DNA of 64,000 nucleotides. It comes from Nitratidesulfovibrio sp. SRB-5 (lineage in GTDB: Bacteria; Desulfobacterota; Desulfovibrionia; Desulfovibrionales; Desulfovibrionaceae). Within the stretch, counting starts at the first letter, position 1; each line of letters opens with the position of its first letter. Made by a program: the position numbers and the translations under genes. Of the stretch, positions 49,191 through 59,216 are shown in pieces. The stretch lies in the NCBI RefSeq assembly GCF_019931275.1, contig NZ_JAIOTY010000001.1:744001-808000 (forward strand). Direction: 5' to 3'. A model generated the notes under the pieces. It was not told the DNA's origin. It saw nothing but the letters and a program-made list of their open reading frames with translations, and did not search any database.

Positions 49191-49220
49191 GCCCGGCTCC
49201 GGCTTGTGCCGGGGCCGGGC
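49191..49220 (+). terminator. Terminator-like hairpin after the DUF4198 gene
   Basis: GCCCGGCTCCGGC / GCCGGGGCCGGGC with loop TTGT and one T-G pair. No T-run follows. Confidence 0.45.
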
Positions 49221-49413
49221 GTTGCCGCATCCGCAGATTGGCGCAACCGTGCGGCAAAGAGGCATTACGTAGTCCATGCAGTGGGTAGGGCGCGTGATTG
49301 GTTGCCGCATGACGACTTGCATTCCACGGGCGAAGCCTTATGATTGCCAGAACGCCACCGGCGCGGCCTTCACGGCGCACCGGCCAGCGTCAGAACCGGT
49401 CCGGAGGCCTTCC

Positions 49414-49812
49414 ATGCGCGTGCTCATCGTCGAGGACGACTTTACCAGCCGCAAGTACCTGCAAACCATCCTGTCGCCTTACGGGGCCTGCGACATAGCC
49501 GTCAGCGGTGTCGAGGCGGTGGAGGCATTCGCGACCGCGTTGAACGCGCAGCAGCCGTACGACCTTGTCTGTCTGGACATCATGCTGCCCGAAATGGATG
49601 GACAGGAGGCCCTGCGGCGCATCCGCGCCATGGAGCGCGAGCGCGGGGTGGCCCCCGCCGACGAGGTGCCCGTGGTCATGACCACCGCTCTCGACGACCC
49701 GCGCAACGTGGTGGAGGCCTACTACAAGGGCGGGGCCACGTCGTACGTGCCCAAGCCCATCGACCGTCAACTGTTTGTGCAGATGTTGAAGGGGCTTGGC
49801 GTCATCCGCTAG
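49414..49812 (+). CDS. Stand-alone receiver-domain response regulator
   Basis: A 132-residue CheY-like protein. Acidic pair E7-D8-D9, phospho-acceptor D55 (LVCLDIMLPEMDG), switch Thr in VVMTTA and conserved Lys in YVPKP. The loop after D55 is slightly extended (ERERGVAPADEV), as seen in receivers that work with hybrid kinases. GGAGG is seven bases before ATG 49414; the frame's extension to 49276 is not needed. No kinase is adjacent. Confidence 0.92.
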   Translation: MRVLIVEDDFTSRKYLQTILSPYGACDIAVSGVEAVEAFATALNAQQPYDLVCLDIMLPEMDGQEALRRIRAMERERGVAPADEVPVVMTTALDDPRNVVEAYYKGGATSYVPKPIDRQLFVQMLKGLGVIR

Positions 49813-50039
49813 GATTTTTCCGGGATTTTTCCCGCATCTGCCCGGCGCTCCCGGCCCGCAGCCGCAGCGCCGCCCCGTCGCATGCCGCCGTTTCGATGGT
49901 GGACCGACGCCGCACCGACACCCCCGTCGTTGCACCGGCCCGATATCCTGCGGGCCGCAACTGATGCGGTATGCCGGTGGGCACAGCCCGCCAGTCTACC
50001 CCGACTTCGACCAACCGCACGCAACCATCGGGAGTACCC

Positions 50040-50966
50040 ATGACCCGTACCCGGATTATTGCCTGTTGCCTGGCCGTGGCCGTGGCCTTTTGCCTGAGCA
50101 TGACCGACCTTGCCGACGCCAAGCGCCTCGGCGGGGGCAAGTCGTTCGGCGGCAGCCCCAGTTACCAGCGCAGCTTTACCCCCAGCCAGCCTTCGCCTTC
50201 CTCGCCCGCAGGGCCCAATCTCAACCGGCAACAGCAGACCCAGCAGCCCGGCCCCGCCACGCCGCAGCAGGCCCCGCGCTCCCGCTTCGGCGGGTTCGGC
50301 GGCATTCTGGGCGGCATGCTGGCGGGCAGCCTGATCGGCTCGCTGCTGTTCGGCGGCGGCTTCGGCGGCGTGGGCATGATGGACATGCTGCTGCTGGCGC
50401 TGGTGGCCTTCATGGCGCTGAAGTTCTTTGCCGCACGGCGCGGCAGCGCCCCGGCCCCGGCCTCCGCTTCCGGCCAGCCCGGCGGCATGCGCCGCGAGGC
50501 CGACTACGGCGCCCAATCCGGCTCCGGTGCCGGGTGGGATGCCCTGCGCAATGCCCCGGCGACCGCCGCCGATGCGCAGCCCGCGTCGCCCGGCATTCCC
50601 GAGGGATTCGACACGGAAGAATTCCTGCGCGGGGCCAAGCTGGCCTACAACCGTCTGCAAACCTCGTGGGACCGGCGCGACCTGGACGACATCGCCCAGT
50701 TCACCACCCCCGAGATACTCAAGGATATCACCCAGCAGGCCCAGGAAGATCCCGGCCCCTCGCGCACCGAGGTGCTGTACTGCAATGCCAGCGTGCTCTC
50801 CGTCACCGAAGAGAAGGACCGCAGCGTGGCCACGGTGTTCTTCGACGTGCTGATGCGCGAGGACGCCCAGGCCGATGCGCCCAGCCAGGTGCGCGAGGTG
50901 TGGCACTTCGTGCGCACCGGCAACGAGATGTGGCGGTTGGACGGCATCCAGCAGGTGGAAATGTAG
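50040..50966 (+). CDS. Tim44-like domain protein, exported
   Basis: A 308-residue protein with a signal peptide (MTRTRIIACCLAVAVAFCLS...ADA), a Ser/Pro/Gln-rich segment and then a Gly-rich membrane region (GGILGGMLAGSLIGSLLFGGG, MMDMLLLALVAFMALKFF). A C-terminal Tim44-like domain follows (EEFLRGAKLAYNRLQTSWDRRDLDDIAQFTTPEIL, then VWHFVRTGNEMWRLDGIQQ). Bacterial members are common and poorly understood. GGGAG is five bases before ATG 50040. Ends at a strong hairpin shared with the converging peroxiredoxin gene. Confidence 0.85.
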   Translation: MTRTRIIACCLAVAVAFCLSMTDLADAKRLGGGKSFGGSPSYQRSFTPSQPSPSSPAGPNLNRQQQTQQPGPATPQQAPRSRFGGFGGILGGMLAGSLIGSLLFGGGFGGVGMMDMLLLALVAFMALKFFAARRGSAPAPASASGQPGGMRREADYGAQSGSGAGWDALRNAPATAADAQPASPGIPEGFDTEEFLRGAKLAYNRLQTSWDRRDLDDIAQFTTPEILKDITQQAQEDPGPSRTEVLYCNASVLSVTEEKDRSVATVFFDVLMREDAQADAPSQVREVWHFVRTGNEMWRLDGIQQVEM

Positions 50967-51030
50967 CATCGCACCTGATGTCTGGCGGCGGGGATGCTGC
51001 CGGGCGTCGAGTGCGCCGCATGACGTTGAA

Positions 51031-51069
51031 GGGGCGGTTTCCCGTGGTGAACCCACGGGAAACCGCCCC
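51031..51069. terminator. 17-bp stem between converging genes
   Basis: 51031-51047 pairs perfectly with 51053-51069 around TGAAC. Weakly T-rich on the plus side (TTCCGTTTG). It probably serves both strands. Confidence 0.65.
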
Positions 51070-51148
51070 GTTCCGTTTGTTCCGCACCATGCTGTAGCAG
51101 CGGTGCGTTGTGACCGGCGCACCGGACAGTTGCCGGAAGGCGACCGCG

Positions 51149-51640
51149 TTATTTCCCCGCCAGCCGCCGCAGTTCGTCCCGCACCGCCTGGGCATGCCCG
51201 TCCACCTTCACCGGCGACCACACCGCCCGCACCGTGCCGTCCGGCCCGATGAGAAAGGTGGAGCGCACGATGCCGGTCACCGCCTTGCCGTACATCATCT
51301 TGGTGCCGAAAGCGCCATAGGCCTTGGCCACCGCGCGGTCCGGGTCGCTCAGCAGGGCCACGTCCAGGTCCTGTTTCAGCGTGAAGTTGCCGATGGCTTT
51401 CGGAGAGTCGGGGCTTACCCCCACCACTGCCGCGCCCGCCGCCGCGAAGTCGGGCAGCATGCAGGTGAAGTCGCGCGCCTCGCGGGTGCAGCCGGGGGTG
51501 CTGGCCTTGGGGTAGAAGTAGAGCACCAGCCATGTTCCGGCAAAGTCGGACAGGCCGCGCGACGCGCCGGATGCGTCCGCCAGCCGGAAGTCGGGGGCCG
51601 CCTTGCCCGACAGCGAGGCGGCGGTGATCAGTTCGCTCAT
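51149..51640 (-). CDS. bcp: Peroxiredoxin of the BCP/PrxQ family
   Basis: A 163-residue thiol peroxidase. Peroxidatic Cys C51 sits in [15 protein letters not shown]. Most BCP proteins carry the resolving Cys five residues later, but here that position is R56 and the only other cysteine is C60. It is therefore either a one-Cys enzyme or uses C60. The thioredoxin-fold blocks [16 protein letters not shown] and [14 protein letters not shown] are intact. Terminator-like stem downstream. Confidence 0.93.
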   Translation of the reverse strand: MSELITAASLSGKAAPDFRLADASGASRGLSDFAGTWLVLYFYPKASTPGCTREARDFTCMLPDFAAAGAAVVGVSPDSPKAIGNFTLKQDLDVALLSDPDRAVAKAYGAFGTKMMYGKAVTGIVRSTFLIGPDGTVRAVWSPVKVDGHAQAVRDELRRLAGK

Positions 51641-51876
51641 GGGGATATGCTCCGTGGTCTGGTGTTCGTGACTTGTGGGGAAGGGGAGGGCAACCGGGTG
51701 CCATTCGGTGTTTCGGGGCCATGCACGTGGCGCATCGGCAGCTTGCCGGTGCCTTTCCGTGGCGCGGCCCGCCTGGCGTCCCCCGTCCTGCGCCCGGCTT
51801 TGCCTGCGGTCGCGACGCCGCCCGGAATACGCCCCACCACGAGGGGATAGCGTGTTCCGGGCGGCTGCCGGTTTTG

Positions 51877-54012
51877 CTATTGCTTCTGGCCCGGCAACAG
51901 GCCCTTGATGGCCCCGCCGATGCCCTTTACCGCCTCGCCGCCCTTTTCCACCGGGGCCTGGATGACGCCGCCAGCGCCTTCAAGGGTGTTCATCAGCATC
52001 TTGGCCGGGTCCACCCCGTAGCTGGGCGAATCCAGCGCGCCGCTGATCTTGATGGGTATCTTGGGCAGGCCGGTGACGTCGAGCGTGGCGGCGTAGTCCA
52101 CCACGTTGCGGCCAAGGTCGGCCGTGCCCGCGCCCGTGGCGCCGATGCCCGGCGAAACGAACTTGAGGTCCTTGTTGCTGACCACGCCCTTGTCGGCGCG
52201 GACGGACGCGGTAAGGCTGTCGAACTTCTGGCCCGACGCCCCGGCCCGCTTGGATTCCGCGCCCTTGATGCCTTCGGGGATGATCTGGAAGCCGTGGATG
52301 GTGCCCTGGGTCATGGCCAGCGATGCCGTGCCCGCCAGGGTATGCTTGGCGGCGTTCCAGTCGTCGCCGGTGGCGGTGAGGTCGGTCTTCACGTCGGTGC
52401 GGGCCGACAGGTGCCGCTTGCCCAGCGCGGCCTGTTGCAGTTCGCCCACCTCCACCCCCTTCACGGTGGTGACGATGCGCGACTTTGTCGCCTCGGCGCG
52501 GGTGTCGGCGGTGATGTCGCCGTTCACCGAGCCGCCGCCCAGGTTCAGTTGCAGCGGGTTGATGCGCACCAGCCCCTTGTCGGCCACCAGGCGCACCAGC
52601 ACGTTGGTCATGGGCACCTTGGAGGCCACCAGCCGTCCGGCCTTGAAGGTGACATCCGCATCGATGGTGCGCAGGCTCTTCTTGGCCTCTGCGGTGCCGT
52701 CCTGCGGTGCCGCCTTGCCGTCCTTGCCGTCCTTGCCGCCCTTGCCGGTGGTCGGGGCCGCGCCCTTTTCGGTCGCCTTGCCCTTGTCCCCTTCCGGCGG
52801 CAGGTAGCGGTCCACGTCGATGGCGTCCAGCGTCAGTTCCGCCCGGATCACCTGCACCGCGCCCGGCACGGCGGATGCCTTGCCCTGAATGGCTGTGTCG
52901 TCCAGCTTGCCGGTGATGGACCGCACGTCCACCTTGGCGGGCGCGGCCTGCACATCCAGCTTAAGGTCCAGCGCGTCCAGCACCTTGGGGTCGGCGGTGC
53001 GCACCGGGGTGCCCAGCGATTCCAGCGCCTTGCGCGGCGAACCGGCCAGGGTGACCAGCCCCTCGAACGACTGCGCACCGAGCGCGGCGGTGCCGTTGGC
53101 GCCCACCTTCAGGGTGGGGGTGGACAGCGACAGCCGGGCGATGTCCACGCGCTGCGGCACGGTGTGCACGGTCAGGTCGCCCGCCAGTTCCACCTTGCCG
53201 ATTCCGGCGGGCACCACGCCGCCCTTGGAGGTAAGGGTGATGGTCAGGCCGTCGATGCGCAGCACCGAGCCGTCCAGATCGGACTGCACCCTGGCGGCGA
53301 GGGCAAGGTCCGCGTCGATGTCCGGCTTCTGGCCGGACATGGCTACGGCAAGCCTGATGTCGGCGGGGTCGCCGCCGGGGGCCAGGCCGTTGACGTTGAC
53401 GTTCAGGTCGCGGGCGCGGAACTGCTGCCCGGTGCCCAGGTCGCGGAAGGACAGCGAGGCGCCCTTAACGGACAGGGTGTCCACGGCCACGGCCAAGGGC
53501 GCGCCGCCGGAGGCCGATGGCTGCGCAGGCTGCGCGGACTGGGGGGAGGGGGCCGCAGGGGCCGCCGGGGTCTGGCCGGGCTTGGCGAAGTCCCAGTTGG
53601 TGCGGCCATCGGCGGCGCGCACCAGGTTCAGGTACAGCCCGTCCAGCATCAGCTCCGCCACCTCCACCCGCTTGGACAGCAGGGGCATGAAGGCCACGCG
53701 CAGCCCGCCGCCCTTGATGCTCAGGAAGATGTCATCATCTCCCGGTGCGGCGGACGGGGCGCCAGCCTTGGGGAAGTCCGGCGGATTGCCGAGGTGCATG
53801 GGGCCGAAGGCCACCCCCAGCCACGGGAAGAAGGACAGCGAAAGGTCGCCGTCGAAGACCAGTTCGCGGCCCGTGGCAGAGCGCGCGGCGTCCGCGATGC
53901 GGCCCTTGTAGTCGTTGGGATTGATGGTGGCCACCACGATGGCGATGGCCGCGGCGGCAAGGATGACCAGGGCGCCGATGGCGGCGGCCACGAGTTTGAA
54001 CGTTCTGTTCAT
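51877..54012 (-). CDS. AsmA-family envelope protein
   Basis: A 711-residue protein: N-terminal membrane anchor ([21 protein letters not shown]) followed by the AsmA signature [38 protein letters not shown] (a repeating beta-groove, now seen as a lipid-transfer fold). It ends with the C-terminal AsmA domain. Low-complexity Ala/Pro/Gln and Gly/Lys stretches interrupt it at residues 146-165 and 415-435. GGGAG eight bases upstream fixes ATG 54012. The much longer open frame upstream is antisense to cobQ and is not part of the gene. Confidence 0.9.
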   Translation of the reverse strand: MNRTFKLVAAAIGALVILAAAAIAIVVATINPNDYKGRIADAARSATGRELVFDGDLSLSFFPWLGVAFGPMHLGNPPDFPKAGAPSAAPGDDDIFLSIKGGGLRVAFMPLLSKRVEVAELMLDGLYLNLVRAADGRTNWDFAKPGQTPAAPAAPSPQSAQPAQPSASGGAPLAVAVDTLSVKGASLSFRDLGTGQQFRARDLNVNVNGLAPGGDPADIRLAVAMSGQKPDIDADLALAARVQSDLDGSVLRIDGLTITLTSKGGVVPAGIGKVELAGDLTVHTVPQRVDIARLSLSTPTLKVGANGTAALGAQSFEGLVTLAGSPRKALESLGTPVRTADPKVLDALDLKLDVQAAPAKVDVRSITGKLDDTAIQGKASAVPGAVQVIRAELTLDAIDVDRYLPPEGDKGKATEKGAAPTTGKGGKDGKDGKAAPQDGTAEAKKSLRTIDADVTFKAGRLVASKVPMTNVLVRLVADKGLVRINPLQLNLGGGSVNGDITADTRAEATKSRIVTTVKGVEVGELQQAALGKRHLSARTDVKTDLTATGDDWNAAKHTLAGTASLAMTQGTIHGFQIIPEGIKGAESKRAGASGQKFDSLTASVRADKGVVSNKDLKFVSPGIGATGAGTADLGRNVVDYAATLDVTGLPKIPIKISGALDSPSYGVDPAKMLMNTLEGAGGVIQAPVEKGGEAVKGIGGAIKGLLPGQKQ

Positions 54013-54154
54013 GGCGGTGCTCCCGGGTTGGGGTTGCCGAAGGGACGGCGGCACGGGCCGGAGCGCGTTGAACAGCGGCAAGACGGAGAAGCCCGAGCCT
54101 TCCCTGAAGATAACCCACCGGGGATGTTGGGGCAAGGCGTGAGAACGAATTGTG

Positions 54155-54195
54155 ACGGAGCCGCGCGGAAAGTGGGCTGCACGGAGCCGCGCGGA
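54155..54195. repeat. 15-bp direct repeat
   Basis: ACGGAGCCGCGCGGA at 54155-54169 and again at 54181-54195. Confidence 0.9.
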
Positions 54196-54212
54196 TGGCT
54201 GCATGCGTGGTC

Positions 54213-54264
54213 GCCATCTGGTTGCGCGGATGGCCGCCATCTGGTTGCGCGGATGGCCGCCATC
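54213..54264. repeat. Two identical 23-bp tandem units plus partials
   Basis: 54213-54235 and 54236-54258 are identical, with partial copies on both sides. Each unit junction contains GGATGGC-C-GCCATC, a small inverted repeat. Confidence 0.9.
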
Positions 54265-54345
54265 CGGCAGGGCGGGGTGCCTTCCTCGCGGCGAGGGGCG
54301 GGACCGCTCTGGCGGAGCGGTGCGATTCGCGCTAGACCTTGGCCC

Positions 54346-56010
54346 ATGACTTCCGACACCCGCACCGAATCCCGCCTCCGCGCCCCCCGCACTCCGGCCC
54401 TGATGGTGCAGGGCACCTGCTCCAACGCGGGCAAGAGCATCCTTGCCGCCGCGTTCTGCCGCATCTTCTTGCAGGACGGGCTGCGCGTTGCCCCGTTCAA
54501 GGCGCAGAACATGGCGCTCAATTCCTGCGTCACCCCCGACGGGCTGGAAATGGGCCGCGCGCAGGCGGTGCAGGCGGCGGCCTGCCGCCTGGACCCGGAC
54601 GTGCGCATGAACCCGGTGCTGCTGAAGCCCTGTTCCGACGTGGGCTCGCAGGTCATCGTCATGGGGCGGCCCGTGGGCGTCATGCGGGTGCGCCAGTACG
54701 TGGACTACAAGCCGCAGGCGCGCGATGCGGCCTTTGCCGCCTACGACAGCCTGGCGGCGGAACACGACGTGATGGTCATCGAGGGGGCGGGCAGCCCGGC
54801 GGAAATCAACCTGAAGGCCCACGACATCGTGAACATGGCCATGGCCCGCCATGCCGGGGCGCGGGTGCTGCTGGTGGGCGACATCGACCGGGGCGGGGTG
54901 TTCGCCGCGCTGGTGGGCACCATGGAATTGCTGGACGGCTGGGAGCGCGACCATGTGGCGGGCTACCTGCTGAACAAGTTCAGGGGCGACGCCAGCCTGC
55001 TCGACCCGGCGCTGGACTTCATGAAGCAGCGCACCGGGCGCCCCGTGCTGGGCGTGGTGCCGTACCTGCGCGACCTGGGCCTGCCGGAAGAGGATTCCGT
55101 CACCTTCAAGGAAGGGCTGCCCGGCCTGCGGGACGGAACTCTGGAGGACGCGGGGCCCGATGCGTCGGGGTACGGATTGGGCCTCGTACTGGACATCGTG
55201 CTGGTGGACCTGCCGCACATCAGCAATTTTACCGACGTGGACGCCCTGCGCGGCGAACCGGACGTGCGGCTGCGCGTGGCCCGCACCCCGGCGGAACTGG
55301 CGGCCCCGGACGGCAGGATGCCCGACGCGGTGATCCTGCCCGGCAGCAAGAACACCACCGGCGACCTGCGGACGCTGCGCGCCACGGGCATGGCCGATGC
55401 GCTGGCCAGCCTTGCGCGCGACCCGGACGGGCCGATGGTGGCGGGCATCTGCGCCGGGTTGCAGATGCTGGGCCTGTGCGTGGCCGACCCGCTGGGGCTG
55501 GAGGGCGGCGGCAGCGAGCAGGGGCTGGGCCTGTTGCCGGTGCGCACCGAGTTGGCGGCGGAAAAGACCCTGCGCCGCATGGCGGGGGTGCATCCGCGCA
55601 GCGGCCTGCCGGTGGCGGGCTACGAGATTCGCCACGGCGTCACCGTGGCCGAGGGATCAGGCGGAGACGGCCTGGACTTTGTGGATTCCGTGGACGCCGG
55701 GGGTGGCGGCTGCGCCGGTGCCGACGCGGCGTTCCCCTTTCTGCTGCGCGAGGATGGCGGCCCGCTGGGCTGGGGCACCCACGGGGGGCGGGTGTGGGGC
55801 ACCTCGCTGCACGGGGTGTTCGACGCCGACGGCTTTCGCAGGCATTTTCTGGACGGGCTGCGCATGCGCCGGGGAATGGCCCCGCTGGGCCGCGTGATGG
55901 CCCCCTATTCGCTGGACCCGGCGCTGGACCGGCTGGCCGACGCCGTGCGCGCCGCCGTGGACATGGACGCCATTTACGATATGCTGAACCTGCGGCCAGA
56001 CAGGATGTAG
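54346..56010 (+). CDS. cobQ: Cobyric acid synthase CobQ
   Basis: A 554-residue glutamine-dependent amidase of adenosylcobalamin synthesis. The N-terminal dethiobiotin-synthetase-like ATPase domain has [12 protein letters not shown], and [16 protein letters not shown] is a family hallmark. The C-terminal GATase domain has the nucleophile Cys in [12 protein letters not shown] and the His in GTSLHGVFD. Somewhat longer than the usual 480-510 because of Gly/Asp-rich inserts before the last His. No good ribosome binding site is seen before ATG 54346. Other cob genes are not in the window. Confidence 0.95.
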   Translation: MTSDTRTESRLRAPRTPALMVQGTCSNAGKSILAAAFCRIFLQDGLRVAPFKAQNMALNSCVTPDGLEMGRAQAVQAAACRLDPDVRMNPVLLKPCSDVGSQVIVMGRPVGVMRVRQYVDYKPQARDAAFAAYDSLAAEHDVMVIEGAGSPAEINLKAHDIVNMAMARHAGARVLLVGDIDRGGVFAALVGTMELLDGWERDHVAGYLLNKFRGDASLLDPALDFMKQRTGRPVLGVVPYLRDLGLPEEDSVTFKEGLPGLRDGTLEDAGPDASGYGLGLVLDIVLVDLPHISNFTDVDALRGEPDVRLRVARTPAELAAPDGRMPDAVILPGSKNTTGDLRTLRATGMADALASLARDPDGPMVAGICAGLQMLGLCVADPLGLEGGGSEQGLGLLPVRTELAAEKTLRRMAGVHPRSGLPVAGYEIRHGVTVAEGSGGDGLDFVDSVDAGGGGCAGADAAFPFLLREDGGPLGWGTHGGRVWGTSLHGVFDADGFRRHFLDGLRMRRGMAPLGRVMAPYSLDPALDRLADAVRAAVDMDAIYDMLNLRPDRM

Positions 56011-56074
56011 GCGCGCTTGCGGGCGCACGCGGGGCGGCGGTCCTGCCGCCGGAGACGCCGGAAAGGGGAACGTG

Positions 56075-57274
56075 ATGCATATTGACGGGAAGAGGCGGGG
56101 AGTGCCGGTGCATCTTCCGGTGTTGCTGGCATGTTTGCTGGCGGTGTTGCCGGTCCGTTTCGCAGTGGCTGCCGGAGATGATGTCCTTCGGGCGGCGGCT
56201 GTTGCCGAAGCCATGCCGTCGTCCGTGACCGATGCGGTCGCGCCAGCCGATTCCGCGCCAGCCGATTCCGCGCCAGCCGGGCCAGCGGCAAGCGCCCCTG
56301 CGGCATCCGGGTTCCCGCCGTCCTCCCCCGTTGCCTCCGTTTCCTCCACCTCCGTGGCCCCGGCCATGGGGCACATGCCGAATTTCGGCGACCAGCCCGC
56401 CACCGAAGGCTCCGGGGCACTGTACGCAGAGGCGGTACGCGTGCTTTCGCAGGTGCGCAGCACCCGCTATACCGGCAGCTTTGTGGTGGACGAGGATACG
56501 GGCCGCTTCGAACTGAACTGCTCCGGCTTCCTGTCGCTGCTGCTGTACGAGGTGAACCCCTCGGCGCTGGCCACCGTGGACCGCAGCGGCAAGCACTACC
56601 GCCCACGGGCGGAGGACTTTCACCGCAGCATCCTACGCGCCGGACCCAAGGGCGACGGTACGGGCTGGCTGCGGCTGGAACGGGTTTCCGACCTGCGCCC
56701 CGGCGACGTGGTGGCCTGGCTGCGCCCCGCCGAGCGCAGCGCCAGTTCCGCCACCGGGCATGTGATGGTGGCGCTGGCCAGCCCGCGCCTGAATCCGGCC
56801 CGGCCCGGCGAGGTGCTGCTGCCCGTGGCCGACTGTACCCTGAGCCCGCACGGCGACCTTGCCGCCATGCAGGGGGTGGGCAGCCCCGAATCGGAGGCCG
56901 CCCGGGCCGCGCCGCCGAACGATGCATCGGCTGCGGAGCCCGTTGCGGGGCAGGCGCGAGAACAGGCGCCGACGCACGCGCCGGGACAAACCCCCGAACA
57001 GATACTGACACCCGGGCCCGGTTTCTCCCTGGGGCAGCCCCGGCCACCGCAGGTGGAGGCGCCCTCGGCCATCGCCCCCGGCCTGGAACGTGGCAGCGCC
57101 GCATGGCTGGCCGCGCTGCCACGGGACACGCGCGAGCCGGGCATCGGCGGCGTGGGCAGCGGGGTCATCGGCCTTGCCGCCGACGCCACCGGCCATCCCG
57201 TGGCCTACTGGTGGCGGGGCGGAGTTTCACGCCACCGGCTGGTGACCTCCATCATGCTGGGGCGGCTGGAATAG
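56075..57274 (+). CDS. Exported NlpC/P60-like (Cys-His) putative cell-wall hydrolase
   Basis: A 399-residue precursor. Signal peptide (LPVLLACLLAVLPVRFAVAA), then an Ala/Pro/Ser-rich segment coded partly by 15-bp repeats (56240-56284), then a region with a Cys nucleophile (ELNCSGFLSLLL), LRPGDVVAWLRP and a TGHVMVAL His block. This is the Cys-His layout of the NlpC/P60 fold. A second Pro/Gln-rich segment leads to a short C-terminal part (GSGVIGLAADATGHPVAYWW). ATG 56075 has GGGG six bases upstream. The substrate is unknown. Confidence 0.75.
   Translation: MHIDGKRRGVPVHLPVLLACLLAVLPVRFAVAAGDDVLRAAAVAEAMPSSVTDAVAPADSAPADSAPAGPAASAPAASGFPPSSPVASVSSTSVAPAMGHMPNFGDQPATEGSGALYAEAVRVLSQVRSTRYTGSFVVDEDTGRFELNCSGFLSLLLYEVNPSALATVDRSGKHYRPRAEDFHRSILRAGPKGDGTGWLRLERVSDLRPGDVVAWLRPAERSASSATGHVMVALASPRLNPARPGEVLLPVADCTLSPHGDLAAMQGVGSPESEAARAAPPNDASAAEPVAGQAREQAPTHAPGQTPEQILTPGPGFSLGQPRPPQVEAPSAIAPGLERGSAAWLAALPRDTREPGIGGVGSGVIGLAADATGHPVAYWWRGGVSRHRLVTSIMLGRLE
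56240..56284 (+). repeat. 15-bp tandem repeat, three copies
   Basis: GCGCCAGCCGATTCC at 56240 and 56255 and a diverged copy at 56270. In frame, encoding APADS repeats. Confidence 0.9.
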
Positions 57275-57578
57275 CCGGGACAGACGCAGCCCGAGGGTGC
57301 CCGGCGCCCACCCGGCGTCCTCATGCCCCCGGCGTTTCGGAACATGCAGCCACGCGCCGCGACTTTCCGGCGTCCCCCCCCACACGCCTTTCCGGCATAT
57401 CCCGACGCTTCTCTCCGGGGCGCGGCCTTCCATCCTGGCGGACGTTTCGCACGGCGGCCCGCCGCACGGCCTCAATTCCGCAACGTACGGCCCGGCAGGG
57501 TACGGGACAGATCCCGCCCTGCCGGGCCGTGTGCGTTTGCCCGGTCCTGCGCCCGGCATTATCCGGGCGTCTGCACCG
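57275..57578. other. Gene-free stretch with a long hairpin between converging genes
   Basis: 304 bp. Only the structure at 57487-57530 stands out. Confidence 0.5.
57487..57530. terminator. Two-part hairpin between converging genes
   Basis: ACGGCCCGGCAGGG (57487-57500) pairs with 57517-57530. Inside it CGGGA and TCCCG form a second stem. No T-run on either side. Confidence 0.5.
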
Positions 57579-58016
57579 TTACCTCGCCAGTTCGTCGGCC
57601 TTCTTGCGCAGGTAGTCGCCAAGGTCGTTCATGGCCGCCTTGGCCTTGAACAGGTTGAGGTGCAGCGCATCGGTAAAGCCGAGCACGTTGGCCCCTTCCT
57701 TCAGCGGGGTGGACGACTGGCCGAGGGTGGTGTGTTTCAGGCGACCGCCCTCCACCACGAACACCGTGGTATCCACCATGTTGCCCAGGAATTCCTTTTT
57801 CACGTCCACGGTCAGCACCACGTTGTTGCCTTTCAGCTCGCGCTTGGTGATGTCGCCCATCACCGATTCGCCAAGGTAGATATTTTCGTCCTTGATGTCG
57901 GGCACGGCGTCGAACACCACCCGGTAGTCGTTTTCGAACAGGCCGAGCACTGCATGGGCGGTGGTGGCCGCGCCCGGCAACAGCAGCAGGGCAAGGAGAA
58001 GGACAAGGATGCGCAT
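57579..58016 (-). CDS. Exported MCE/MlaD-like domain protein
   Basis: A 145-residue precursor with a signal peptide (MRILVLLLALLLLPGAATTAHA). The mature part resembles an MCE (MlaD-like) domain: FENDYRVVFDAVPDIKDENIYLGESVMGDITKRELKGNNVVLTVDV. Typical MlaD proteins are membrane-anchored, whereas this one appears secreted. It then ends with a short helical tail (DLGDYLRKKADELAR). GGGAGG is six bases before ATG 58016. Family placement is tentative. Confidence 0.7.
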   Translation of the reverse strand: MRILVLLLALLLLPGAATTAHAVLGLFENDYRVVFDAVPDIKDENIYLGESVMGDITKRELKGNNVVLTVDVKKEFLGNMVDTTVFVVEGGRLKHTTLGQSSTPLKEGANVLGFTDALHLNLFKAKAAMNDLGDYLRKKADELAR

Positions 58017-58426
58017 GGAAACCTCCCGTACTGGCGGATGATGGCGAATGATGCCGTTCACACTGGATGTCGGCCGATGCCTGCCGGTGCCGGGGATGCG
58101 GCACGGCAGGCGCGCGTGCGTCCACGGGTTCTGTCCCGGAGTGGTTTTCAGCATACACCCCGGCGCGCCTCGTGGGCAACCGTGCGGGCATCGGAGTGCA
58201 CCTGCCCCGCGCGCAGGCTCGATCAGGCATGCCCGCCGCTCCTGCCGCCACGAAATTTCCAACGGGGTATCCGCGCCGTATGCGGTCTGCTATGCACGGG
58301 GGTGATCAGGTGGTGTGCGGATGGGCGCCCCGCATGGTGCGGGGGCTGATTGTGCCTGGCCAATTCCGACTGGCGGGAACCGGCCAGACCCGCTGCGCCG
58401 CCAAGCCCAGCGCGAGGAGGTGCGCC
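58017..58426. other. Gene-free stretch
   Basis: 410 bp between divergent genes. No convincing frame, repeat or promoter seen. Confidence 0.4.
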
Positions 58427-59005
58427 ATGGCGGATTTTGCACCGGAACTGGCGAAGCTTGATGGCATCGAAGGCGTGTACGACAACGACCCGGACGACGC
58501 GGGCGGGGAGACCTGCTTCGGCATTGCCCGTGCCTCTCACCCGGGGTGGGAAGGCTGGCCGCTGGTGGATGCGGCCAGGAACAAGCCCGGGTTCCCCGAT
58601 ATCCTGGAACATGACCCCGGCGTGCTGGCGGCGCGGGCGGCCTTCTACAAGGCGGAAAACTGGGACCGCTTTGCCTGCGACGAATGGGAGCAGGGGCTTG
58701 CGGGCGAGATTTTCGAGCAGGCGGTCAACCTGGGCAACGGGCGGGTTGCCGAACACCTGCAACGCGTGTGCAACGCCCTGAACCACAGGGGGCGCTACGG
58801 GGCGGACCTGCTGGTGGACGGGGCCTTCGGCAGCAACACCCTGGCCGCGCTGCGCAAGGTTGTGGCGGACAGGCGGTCGCGCGCCGTGCAGTACGGCATC
58901 AACGGGCTGCAATGCGCCCACTACGTGCAACTGGCGGAAAAGAACGCGCTCAAGCGCAAGTGGACCGGCGGCTGGCTGGCCAACCGGGGTGGCACCACGC
59001 CCTGA
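58427..59005 (+). CDS. GH108-type muramidase (phage-like lysozyme/secretion activator)
   Basis: A 192-residue protein with the GH108 signature EGVYDNDPDDAGGETCFGIA (catalytic Glu expected at residue 15) and a C-terminal peptidoglycan-binding-like helical part. Such muramidases are frequent in prophages and beside secretion genes. There is no signal peptide, so export would need a holin or another route. GAGGAGG is six bases before ATG 58427. No other phage lysis gene is adjacent. Confidence 0.87.
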   Translation: MADFAPELAKLDGIEGVYDNDPDDAGGETCFGIARASHPGWEGWPLVDAARNKPGFPDILEHDPGVLAARAAFYKAENWDRFACDEWEQGLAGEIFEQAVNLGNGRVAEHLQRVCNALNHRGRYGADLLVDGAFGSNTLAALRKVVADRRSRAVQYGINGLQCAHYVQLAEKNALKRKWTGGWLANRGGTTP

Positions 59006-59029
59006 CGCTGTGTGCCTTCGCGCAAGGCA

Positions 59030-59050
59030 GGGGCGGGCAGCACCCGCCCC
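59030..59050 (+). terminator. Hairpin after the muramidase gene
   Basis: GGGGCGGG / CCCGCCCC around CAGCA. No T-run. Confidence 0.4.
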
Positions 59051-59216
59051 GCCACGGCCTTGCCGTCCATGTCACGCGCCCTGCCGGGCGCGGGTACGCC
59101 CCGCGTTTGTGCGGGGGGCAGACTTTTTTTCGTGCCGAGGGTAAAACGTGGTGGCGCAACCCCGGCGGGCGCAACTGCCGCGCCGCCGTCGCCATTCACT
59201 ACGGGAGGATACGCAC

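Larger units (their letters stand above)
54013..54345. other. asmA-cobQ divergent region with repeats
   Basis: 333 bp. It holds the 15-bp direct repeat (54155-54169 and 54181-54195) and the 23-bp tandem repeat (54213-54258). I looked for a cobalamin riboswitch before cobQ and saw no B12-box-like core. Confidence 0.5.

Noticed and set aside
54013-54345. Cobalamin riboswitch before cobQ
   Set aside because: No recognisable B12-box core or long paired leader; the region is made of short repeats.
51877-55635. A 1252-residue minus-strand protein extending AsmA upstream
   Set aside because: The upstream part is antisense to cobQ and has biased, non-protein-like composition. The AsmA signal anchor and ribosome binding site define the start at 54012.
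58427-59005. Prophage lysis module
   Set aside because: Only the muramidase is present; no holin, spanin or structural phage genes are visible nearby.
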